Positions 1 to 6,290 of a DNA stretch of 23,958 nucleotides are shown here, one piece after another. The translations under genes were made by a program, and so were the position numbers. A model generated the notes under the pieces. It was not told the origin of the DNA, made no database searches, and worked only from the letters and a program-made list of their open reading frames with translations. The stretch is from Chlamydiota bacterium. GTDB taxonomy: Bacteria; Chlamydiota; Chlamydiia; Chlamydiales; SM23-39. The stretch covers positions 1-23,958 of the forward strand of contig DAIDIM010000008.1 of assembly GCA_027459365.1 (NCBI GenBank), in the 5' to 3' direction. Position 1 is the first letter of the stretch; each line of letters starts with the position of its first letter.

Positions 1-1346
1 CGTTTCACGATAACCTCAGCCCACTCGACCATTTCTGGTGTAATATTTTCTAAGGAAGGCCCTTTTTCCCCCTTCCGAGGAATTAAACTTTCTCTCCAAA
101 TGATCATGCGTACGGCCCTCAACATATCAGAGAATGTTGGATGCCCCTTCTGATGCCATGTCGTTCTCTCCACTTGAAGACCTCCCTCTTGCCCCAGTTG
201 CTGGCCAATCAGACATATAAGACTGTAGAGTCCCATAAGCACTGGGGTAGATCTGGCAATTGCTTTCTCTGACCATTGCCTTTGGGTTTCAACACCAAGA
301 TGTTCACGTGTTTCCTCAAATGTCACCTCGATCCCCCATCTGTCCACATACAGCTCGATCATTTGCACCGGTGTCAAAAGCGGATCGGTGCTCATCAGAG
401 GCATGGGGTCCATTTTTCCAGAAGGATCGAGCACGAGCACCCATCGAATTGGAATGGGTACGCTTCCATCTGCTCCCCACATGCAGGTATCAGAGATGTA
501 CCGAACCAAACGCTTCATCCCACCGTATCCGATAACCTCTGTTTCCTTCCAGGGCAGATTATTCAATGTCAGCATCTGCTTAAAGTTCAGTAAACGCTCT
601 CCCTTTGATGCCGTGCGCCCCCTCTTACCTGCCACCCTTTCAGGAGGGAACCCGAATAGACGGGCGTTCATTTTTAATCTAGACACGAGAGTCACTCCAT
701 AGCGAATGCAGTCTAACGCCAATCCCCCTGTTGCAAACCCTCCATCACCTACAAGAATAAGTTGTATTTGTTTGCCAAGCCATCTTCGCACTTGACCTAT
801 CATCTGGCCTGTCCAATCAAGTGTCGTTTTGTGTCGTCGATTTCGTTGCTCATCGTACTTCTTCGAATACTCCAAAACGCTCAGGAATGGCAGAGCCAAG
901 GCTCTTGGCAAAAAGGGCAGTCTAACTGACACGGCCATAGTCAGCCACTTCAGTCCAGAGCTAATAACAACCTGAGCTTTAGAAGAACGGACAGCGTCAC
1001 GGTAGTATCCCTTGGCCTTGATTTTCGCGCCTCTTCGGCGCTCAAGCGTCTCATCGACAAAGAGTACAAGCGGTAATCCCGTTGGAACCAGGGACAACAC
1101 CATCAACAACAAGATTTTGGCCGCGCGGAGGGAAGACCACTGAGTTCTATTCAACAGGTGATGAAACTTGGAAAAACCCGCCTGATCACAAAAACCCATT
1201 GCACGTAGCGCTGAACAAATAGTTCGTCTGCCAGTGCAGACGATAGTTCCCAGCAAAAGCGTAAGCGCTTTTTTCCAGGATGGTTTTGAAAAAAGTACCG
1301 AGAAAGGGAGCAAAAACGGTAGAATGCTTTTTGGTAGAGAGTCCAT
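1..1346 (-). CDS. DDE transposase, IS4/IS701-like, C-terminus cut by the window edge
   Basis: The minus-strand frame is open from an ATG at 1346 to the window edge, 448 codons without a stop, so the copy may be functional. The protein starts MDSLPKSILPFLLPF. It has the catalytic layout of a DDE transposase of the IS4 superfamily: Asp98 in LFVDETLERR, Asp201 in LILVGDGGFATGG and Glu340 in YVDRWGIEVTFEE, the last matching the Y-x2-R-x3-E signature of IS4-like enzymes. The segment FHHLLNRTQWS near residue 60-70 is typical of the IS701-like (DDE_5) branch. Such enzymes cut and paste the element at its terminal repeats. Several plus-strand open frames at 260-702 are antisense to it and are not genes. 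The family assignment is from motif recognition; the exact IS name needs an ISfinder comparison. Confidence 0.88.
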   Translation of the reverse strand, partial: MDSLPKSILPFLLPFSVLFSKPSWKKALTLLLGTIVCTGRRTICSALRAMGFCDQAGFSKFHHLLNRTQWSSLRAAKILLLMVLSLVPTGLPLVLFVDETLERRRGAKIKAKGYYRDAVRSSKAQVVISSGLKWLTMAVSVRLPFLPRALALPFLSVLEYSKKYDEQRNRRHKTTLDWTGQMIGQVRRWLGKQIQLILVGDGGFATGGLALDCIRYGVTLVSRLKMNARLFGFPPERVAGKRGRTASKGERLLNFKQMLTLNNLPWKETEVIGYGGMKRLVRYISDTCMWGADGSVPIPIRWVLVLDPSGKMDPMPLMSTDPLLTPVQMIELYVDRWGIEVTFEETREHLGVETQRQWSEKAIARSTPVLMGLYSLICLIGQQLGQEGGLQVERTTWHQKGHPTFSDMLRAVRMIIWRESLIPRKGEKGPSLENITPEMVEWAEVIVK

Positions 1347-1426
1347 GGTGCCTCGTTTGTTTTAAGCACCAAAGAGTATGCGCTATTGGCCACTCTCTAT
1401 CAATTTTTATTTATACAATCTCACGA
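1..1426 (-). mobile_element. Insertion sequence (DDE transposase type), left end outside the window
   Basis: The element contains the transposase described separately plus about 80 bases of non-coding flank upstream of its start codon. It ends somewhere between about 1380 and 1427, where sequence reading as an intact methyltransferase C-terminus begins on the opposite strand. By eye the element is richer in G+C than the AT-rich genes to its right, which fits a separate origin. I could not identify terminal inverted repeats or a target duplication because the other end lies outside the window, so the right boundary is an estimate. Confidence 0.7.
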
Positions 1427-1930
1427 CTGACGAGCGCCAGCGAGGAAGTCATGAAATTGTACAAAGTCCAGATAAAGGTTATTTGCCAGGATTTACATGA
1501 ATATAAACCAAATGAGTTTTTCGATATTGCCATTTTTCAGCAATCACTTTGTCATTTAAAAAATCCAGAAGAAGTTTTAGATAATTTGTATGATAATGTA
1601 AATACTTTATTAATCGTTGATTTTATAGCAAAGAAAGAGGCTACAAACTTTCCTAATTGGAAACTGAAGACACGAACAAAGAAAGAATTTATGAATTTGA
1701 TTCAAGGAGCAGGTTATAAACTAAAATCCTTCAAAAAAATATCGACCCCGCAATCAATTATACAAAGCGCTAAATTTTGGTTAGAAAATATAGAGAAACT
1801 TGATCCTGTGAAAGTCTATGGACACATTGCTAGTTTGAAAAATCTTTGTTGCTTCATTCTTGATCGCAATCTTGAGGTTATGTATATGCCCTGGTTCATA
1901 GGTGTATTCTACGCTGAAAAAGATTCCTAA
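1427..1930 (+). pseudogene. SAM-dependent methyltransferase, 5'-truncated by the insertion sequence
   Basis: From about 1427 the frame reads as the C-terminal half of a class I methyltransferase. FFDIAIFQQSLCHLKNPEEVL is the motif IV and following-helix region, LLIVDFI is the next strand, and RTKKEFMNLIQGAGYKLKSF is the usual late helix and strand, ending in GVFYAEK. The N-terminal Rossmann half with the SAM-binding glycine motif (E/DxGxGxG) is absent. Upstream in the same frame is sequence antisense to the transposase (1280-1426), so the nominal ATG at 1280 is an artefact of the junction. The gene converges on the SagB-type gene with 33 bases between them. Its substrate is unknown. It might have been a tailoring enzyme of the adjacent peptide operon, but opposite orientation makes this uncertain. 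The missing half should lie left of the insertion sequence. Confidence 0.72.
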
Positions 1931-1963
1931 AACCTAATTAACCTTTGTATGTATTGATTTGAC

Positions 1964-3295
1964 TTATATGCTTCCCAAAATGAATTCGCCAACCGTCGTT
2001 TCTTCATAGTAGTCTGTTTGTGCAGCTTCAGCGAAAAGATCGGAATTTCCGGCCCCAACTGCGCAGGGAGCTAGCTTCATTGCTGTAGCGGTTAAATACA
2101 TTGTTTGCATAAGAACGCCAGTATTTTTTAATATGGTTGAATAAGCCATTGTCTCATATTTCCATAACATACGCCCAAATCGAGCTGCAATCAGAATGAA
2201 TATTTGTGGATAACTGTCGATTTTCCCTGTTGCTCGTGTGGCAGCTTTGAGTAATTGTTCTTGTTTCTCTAGTGATATAGGACAACTGCAAAGCGCATGT
2301 AGATCCGGATGATAGCGATACAGGCCACTTTCCAATCCTTCACAGCTATGAATGAGTGGGTAAAGCTCTAACTCATAGCAAGCGCCTCCTCCTGGATAAG
2401 GACGTTTTGTAACATCATAATATTTTGTTTTTTGTGTATCTTTGACACGCGCTACACGATAGAAGAATTCTCCTAATTGTTCTTTTGTAATGGGTTTTGT
2501 CCCATGTTCTCGAATCGATTTTCTTGTTTCCATGATTTGGGTGAAAGTGGGATCAGATTTCATTAATATTTCGAGATCCGGTTTATACAATTGAATTAGA
2601 TGAGAAGGAGTCTCTTTCAAAGGAGGAAGGGGAGGCACTTGATTCAAGAAACGAAATGTTCCTCCATATGATTGATCTGTTCTCAATCTGCTTTGTGCAT
2701 GGAAAAGGAGGTCGTGGAATTCCCAGTACATAAGCGATGGATTCTGGTCAGCATTACTTAGAAGATGAGTCTGGTAAAGCAAAGAAAAAAAGTCATGCGT
2801 TGCCTCTTCTGAAATATCGGGGAATTCTTGGATGAATTGTTGTAAATTTTTTGGAGTTGAGAGTGCATGAAATAAAATAAAACTTTGTGGATGTGTGAAA
2901 ATAATTTTGCCTTGAAACAGTGGGGATTGTAAAATCCAAGTATTTTTCTCTGATTTGAGATAAGCAAAACGAGAAATTTGTAAAGAAATAGTTGAATCAA
3001 TTGTTCTATATTTATTGATGTCCAGGTATGTGTTGTAATTCGGAATGAGTCTTAGAAACAACCTGTCTTGATCGTAGACAGAATAAGATAATAGAGATTC
3101 TTTTTTTAAGATTTCTAGGAAATAGAAAAGTTCAGCGCTAGGAGTCGATTCTTTTTTTTGATTTATGTGATGGAAAAAGTTTCGAAAATTCAGCGGAAAA
3201 TTCTTAAGTTGTAAAGATTTATGTGGTAAAGTGAGTATCGTTTCTTTATCAGATAGCTCTTGAATGCTAATTTCCGGTTTTAGATGAATTTGCAT
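1964..3295 (-). CDS. SagB-type FMN-dependent dehydrogenase (RiPP tailoring oxidoreductase)
   Basis: A 443-residue protein. Residues about 250-443 form a nitroreductase-fold domain of the SagB/McbC type. RKSIREH (258-264) is the FMN-contacting start of the fold, PYPGGGACYELELY (299-312) the SagB-family signature, and ARFGRMLWKYE (371-381) a further conserved helix. In thiazole/oxazole-modified peptides such enzymes oxidise azoline rings to azoles; SagB-like domains also occur in other peptide pathways. The N-terminal half (1-190) is not nitroreductase. Its part around 118-180, ending in EEATHDFFSLLYQTHLL, looks like the winged-helix peptide-recognition element of RiPP enzymes, which is my inference. 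It is the last gene of a four-gene minus-strand operon, 25 bases after the MurL-like gene. An AGGAAA ribosome site lies at 3301-3306, which supports the ATG start. No YcaO cyclodehydratase is visible, so its substrate need not be an azoline. Confidence 0.85.
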   Translation of the reverse strand: MQIHLKPEISIQELSDKETILTLPHKSLQLKNFPLNFRNFFHHINQKKESTPSAELFYFLEILKKESLLSYSVYDQDRLFLRLIPNYNTYLDINKYRTIDSTISLQISRFAYLKSEKNTWILQSPLFQGKIIFTHPQSFILFHALSTPKNLQQFIQEFPDISEEATHDFFSLLYQTHLLSNADQNPSLMYWEFHDLLFHAQSRLRTDQSYGGTFRFLNQVPPLPPLKETPSHLIQLYKPDLEILMKSDPTFTQIMETRKSIREHGTKPITKEQLGEFFYRVARVKDTQKTKYYDVTKRPYPGGGACYELELYPLIHSCEGLESGLYRYHPDLHALCSCPISLEKQEQLLKAATRATGKIDSYPQIFILIAARFGRMLWKYETMAYSTILKNTGVLMQTMYLTATAMKLAPCAVGAGNSDLFAEAAQTDYYEETTVGEFILGSI

Positions 3296-3320
3296 GTTTG
3301 TTTCCTATAACGCCTTAGTA

Positions 3321-4634
3321 TTATATCCCATTTTCTTTCATAATTTTTTTGATCTCTTGAGGCAATTCTTGAGGCACGATTTGAACGGAATTGATCTCAT
3401 CTTCAAAATCTTTGAGCTTATGTTTGATGATAGGATAGATCTCTTTTTTGAAATGGCGAATGGTGGACGTATTTTTGTACTCCTTTTTATTCATCAATTT
3501 GCTTAAAGCAACCCAAACCTCTTTTTTTTCTCCGACACAATCTAAAGGTTTTTCCGCTAGAAAATCCATGAGAGGCTTATATAATTCCACATCTTCTAGC
3601 ATAGAGCGCGAAAAGTAGGCATCTAATTGACCATCCGGAGCATGCACAAGAGCTAAGAGATAAACAAATGCACATTTATAACATTTAGAGCAAAAATTTG
3701 TAATTGTATACATTTCTGCACGATTGCAACTGGTCCATACATCGATATACTCTGTGTTTTGGAACAGATGGGCCATGATTTTATACTCATAAATTCCAAA
3801 AAACGGAGAAAAATAGTGAAAATCAGGAGTCACAAAACGGTGAAGATAGTTGTTGATATTGATGGCCACATCGACTGTTTTGCAATATTGATGATTGATA
3901 GAGTAGCCTTGATAAACCAAGTTTGGAAAATGAGAACTATAATCATTAGCGATTAAAACATATTTGCATTTGTCTCCAAATAATAAAGTATTAAGAACCA
4001 AATGAAACATCACTGATGATGATCCCGGCCATTCCCGCTTGTATTTTTTTTTCAGTATTGATAAAACTACGATTGCATTTGATCCATTTTTCACAGTATC
4101 AAAATAATTGCTTACTCGAGAAAACACACGTTGTCGATGAAGATTTGTCTCTATATTTAGAAAAAGAAGCTTCAAATTTATTTTGCTTTGCAACATGTTG
4201 AATAATACCAAAGAATCCTTTCCACCAGTAAGACAGAGAGCAATTTGATTACGTTTTGCTGGAAAATGAAAAATTGGCAATGGACTGCCTTGCTTTGCTT
4301 CCCATTGACTATTTAAAATAGAGAAATCCTGACGCTGCAGATAAATGATTTCCCTGCTTACTTCTTGATACATTGTTTTCCAAAATTCCAATTGAAGATC
4401 TGTCATTGGAAAATTGACAATAACTTTTTCTGGGAAAACCACTGAAGCAATATCTGTGAGATAACACATCCCTATATTGAAAAGGATGCTCTTTTTTGCA
4501 TTTTCATCACATGTACTTTGTTCAGAGTGAGTCAGGAATATGTTTACGGAACGATTATCAATTTTATAAGTAAATTCGCTACGATTTTCTGAAACAGAAA
4601 ATGCAACAAACTGAAGAGTTTTTGCTCTTTTCAT
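3321..4634 (-). CDS. MurL-like PP-loop ATPase, possible peptide carboxyl-activating epimerase
   Basis: A 437-residue protein with a PP-loop ATP-pyrophosphatase motif LTGGKDS at 135-141. The following features match my recollection of the MurL family (UDP-N-acetylmuramoyl-L-alanyl-L-glutamate epimerase): IANDYSS (228-234), a GYSINHQY segment (243-250), TSCNRAEMY (301-309), the Cys cluster CSKCYKC (C315, C318, C321) followed by AFVYLLAL, and DCVGE (365-369). MurL uses ATP on the terminal L-glutamate of its muramyl dipeptide and inverts it to D-Glu. The N-terminal 120 residues are divergent. The gene sits inside a RiPP operon, 6 bases after the unknown gene and 25 before the SagB-type gene. The likely role is therefore adenylation of a carboxylate, perhaps the C-terminal Tyr of the precursor peptide, with epimerisation or another outcome. 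That function is inference. A true muropeptide role is the main alternative; QueC-type PP-loop chemistry is less likely. Confidence 0.72.
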   Translation of the reverse strand: MKRAKTLQFVAFSVSENRSEFTYKIDNRSVNIFLTHSEQSTCDENAKKSILFNIGMCYLTDIASVVFPEKVIVNFPMTDLQLEFWKTMYQEVSREIIYLQRQDFSILNSQWEAKQGSPLPIFHFPAKRNQIALCLTGGKDSLVLFNMLQSKINLKLLFLNIETNLHRQRVFSRVSNYFDTVKNGSNAIVVLSILKKKYKREWPGSSSVMFHLVLNTLLFGDKCKYVLIANDYSSHFPNLVYQGYSINHQYCKTVDVAININNYLHRFVTPDFHYFSPFFGIYEYKIMAHLFQNTEYIDVWTSCNRAEMYTITNFCSKCYKCAFVYLLALVHAPDGQLDAYFSRSMLEDVELYKPLMDFLAEKPLDCVGEKKEVWVALSKLMNKKEYKNTSTIRHFKKEIYPIIKHKLKDFEDEINSVQIVPQELPQEIKKIMKENGI

Positions 4635-4640
4635 AAATTT

Positions 4641-5645
4641 TTAAGCCTTTTCCGATATATATGACGGAGGGAATTGAAATAGCGGGATTTGTGCGCGCCC
4701 GAGACTTAAATATATTTTCGCGCTTATCGGTTGATCTGGTCTGTACATTAGTTTAATGTGACAAATATTTTTTTCTAAAAAATAGAAATTATCACTCGTA
4801 GATTCTTCTACAGAAGCTCCTATCCAATTTAGGCATGCTTTTCCCCGAGCATGAGTGATCATTTTTTCTTTCCTTAATAGAGATAATATAGCAGGCCAGT
4901 GTTCTTGTTTTCCAAAACATTCTATGCCGATATGTGGATAAATTTGATCGCCCACATCTAGAGCAATCGATGCTTTATCGAGGTGCATTTTGAGCTTTTG
5001 GAATAAAGCATGTAATGGGTGTAAATGAGATATATGCTTGAAGTTTTTAAAATGTTCTTCAATGAATTCAAAGTTATTTTCATGCCCACGAAATATGTAA
5101 CGAACAGCATCACATGGTCTTGCTAGCATGAATCCGAAAATGAATACTCCTGATGGAGATGATTCTAAAAAGTTCTGCAAATTGTAAATTGTCTTTTTTG
5201 AGAGTGGTTTTTGTAATGTTTGCGCCGCGTTTTTGATCAACGTGAGTGGCTCGTGCATTGTAGATATGAATAAATTAGGCAAGGGCGGCCATTTCGAATC
5301 ACTACCAGTGTCAATCTCTACACCATGTTTGAATAACTGATCTTCATAACGATCCAGGAAAAAAGCAATGTTCTTCCATGTTTGGCTTTGAGTCATCGCT
5401 AGAGTAGAAAACAGATCGAAAAATGTCATTTTTTTCGTTTTTAATGAGGCAGTTAACATACTAAGTTGAATTGAAATATCCATCCATTTGTTCTTACCAT
5501 TCAACGGAAATTCGAAATAGAACAAGTTACGAGGACAAAATGAAAACAATTCCATAAAAGAAAGCGCTTTCTTAAAATCCGCAGAAAGCGCAAGAGAGGG
5601 TTTAAGCAGGGAAAAAATCTGGAAGATACTTTTTCGAAAAAACAC
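4641..5645 (-). CDS. Uncharacterised protein of the RiPP operon
   Basis: A 334-residue soluble protein with no signal peptide or membrane span. I do not recognise its family with certainty. The C-terminal third looks most constrained: ALDVGDQIYPHIGIECF (228-244), a short helical stretch with GKACLNWIG (268-276), then HIKLMYRPDQPISAKIYL (296-313). These have the feel of conserved motifs seen in hypothetical proteins near peptide-modification genes, but I cannot name one. The first codon in the frame is GTG at 5645, 10 bases downstream of the precursor stop, with no good ribosome site, so translation may be coupled to the precursor. ATG at 5555 is an alternative. Its place between precursor and MurL-like enzyme makes a tailoring enzyme or a peptide-carrier protein the most natural guess. 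Confidence 0.7.
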   Translation of the reverse strand: MFFRKSIFQIFSLLKPSLALSADFKKALSFMELFSFCPRNLFYFEFPLNGKNKWMDISIQLSMLTASLKTKKMTFFDLFSTLAMTQSQTWKNIAFFLDRYEDQLFKHGVEIDTGSDSKWPPLPNLFISTMHEPLTLIKNAAQTLQKPLSKKTIYNLQNFLESSPSGVFIFGFMLARPCDAVRYIFRGHENNFEFIEEHFKNFKHISHLHPLHALFQKLKMHLDKASIALDVGDQIYPHIGIECFGKQEHWPAILSLLRKEKMITHARGKACLNWIGASVEESTSDNFYFLEKNICHIKLMYRPDQPISAKIYLSLGRAQIPLFQFPPSYISEKA

Positions 5646-5655
5646 TACAACACCA

Positions 5656-5931
5656 TCAGTAGTTGTTGCAAGGTACTGCAGTGGCGTCTGCCCCAGCCGC
5701 TGTTATATTTTTGAGTTCTTTGTCTGAAATAGAACCTTCTGGTTTTTGTGGAAGTGCTACATAGAAACTATCGTTCGTATTTTCAATGATTTTTAATTTT
5801 TGGGGTGCATCGATTCCTAATTTTTTAAGAGCTTTTTGTGGATTTGCAAGGAGTTCTTTTTTAAATTGAGGATCTGACCATGCTTTAGCTACGATTTCAG
5901 CCCATTTATGTTGAATTTCTTTCTTTTCCAT
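5656..5931 (-). CDS. NHLP-type RiPP precursor peptide
   Basis: A 91-residue peptide whose first ~80 residues match the nitrile hydratase alpha-subunit-like leader: WAEIVAKAWSDPQFKKELL (10-28), then NPQKALKKLGIDAP (30-43), a strand-rich part ending in FYVALPQKPEG, and SDKELKNITAAGA before the tail. Such leaders normally end in Gly-Gly or Gly-Ala, where a C39-type protease cleaves. Here the cut is expected after ...TAAGA, leaving the core DATAVPCNNY, which has one Cys, two Asn, one Thr and a C-terminal Tyr. The family is established; the exact cleavage site is inference. A strong ribosome site, AAAGGAGAA, sits nine bases before the ATG. It is the first gene of the operon, which suits a precursor needed in excess. 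Confidence 0.9.
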   Translation of the reverse strand: MEKKEIQHKWAEIVAKAWSDPQFKKELLANPQKALKKLGIDAPQKLKIIENTNDSFYVALPQKPEGSISDKELKNITAAGADATAVPCNNY

Positions 5932-5940
5932 ATAATATAT

Positions 5941-5949
5941 TTCTCCTTT
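5941..5949 (-). promoter_or_regulatory. Strong Shine-Dalgarno site of the precursor gene
   Basis: The minus strand reads AAAGGAGAA, nine bases before the ATG at 5931. It is the clearest ribosome site in the operon; the downstream genes have weak sites or none. This supports both the start choice and higher translation of the precursor than of its modifying enzymes. Confidence 0.7.
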
Positions 5950-6237
5950 ATGTTGTTTTTTTTAGCTACTCATTATTCAGCAATGTTCATTTCGACTCGG
6001 TTCATTTCGATTACTTGCTCATCGGAAAAGACATTTTTTTTCTTTTCTCCGCAGCAAAATGAAAATTCTGAGTAGCCTTTTTGCCAAATTCCCGATTCCT
6101 CAAGTTGTTTCGGAAAATGAGTGCTGCATGATTCACGATTATATTTTTTTTTGAAATAATACAAGAACAAGATCGCTCGTGTGGATCGAAACAAAAAATT
6201 TTTTTGATGATCGACTGAACTTAAACTTCAGGACTCC
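5950..6237. other. Intergenic region upstream of the RiPP operon
   Basis: About 290 bases between the RiPP operon and the helicase terminator. The operon promoter must lie here if the operon is not read from the helicase, but I see no convincing -35/-10 pair. A 73-codon frame on the minus strand (5973-6194, TTG start) lacks a ribosome site and has no recognisable domain. It is Lys/Asn-rich, as expected of AT-rich chance sequence. I do not call it a gene, though a small leader or degraded gene cannot be excluded. Confidence 0.5.
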
Positions 6238-6239
6238 AA

Positions 6240-6277
6240 AAAATAATCTCTCCCGAAAAACGGAGTGAAATTATTTT
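6240..6277 (-). terminator. Hairpin terminator after the UvrD/PcrA helicase gene
   Basis: Arms 6240-6255 and 6261-6277 pair as AAAATAAT...CCCG with CGGAG...ATTATTTT around an AAAAA loop, with a small internal mismatch. Read on the minus strand, the hairpin ends in a run of T just after the helicase stop (6291). This fits an intrinsic terminator and would insulate the RiPP operon from the helicase transcript. Confidence 0.6.
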
Positions 6278-6290
6278 CTTGCTAAGCAAC

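Noticed and set aside
260..702. Three overlapping plus-strand open frames
   Set aside because: They lie antisense to the transposase, which has clear catalytic motifs in the minus frame; none of the three resembles a known protein.
1280..1426. N-terminal extension of the methyltransferase frame back to an ATG at 1280
   Set aside because: This part is antisense to the transposase start and its upstream flank, so the extension is a junction artefact, not native protein.
3321..4634. QueC (7-cyano-7-deazaguanine synthase) as the identity of the PP-loop protein
   Set aside because: The PP-loop and Cys cluster alone would allow it, but NHQ, TSCNRA, the sequence after the Cys cluster and DCVGE fit MurL better, and the length (437) is about twice that of QueC.
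5973..6194. 73-codon minus-strand frame, considered as a second precursor peptide
   Set aside because: TTG start without a ribosome site, no NHLP or other leader motif, and composition expected of AT-rich non-coding sequence.
1..6290. A YcaO cyclodehydratase, lanthionine synthetase, radical SAM enzyme or C39 exporter for the peptide operon
   Set aside because: I looked for the characteristic motifs in all long frames of the left region and found none; they may exist elsewhere in the genome.
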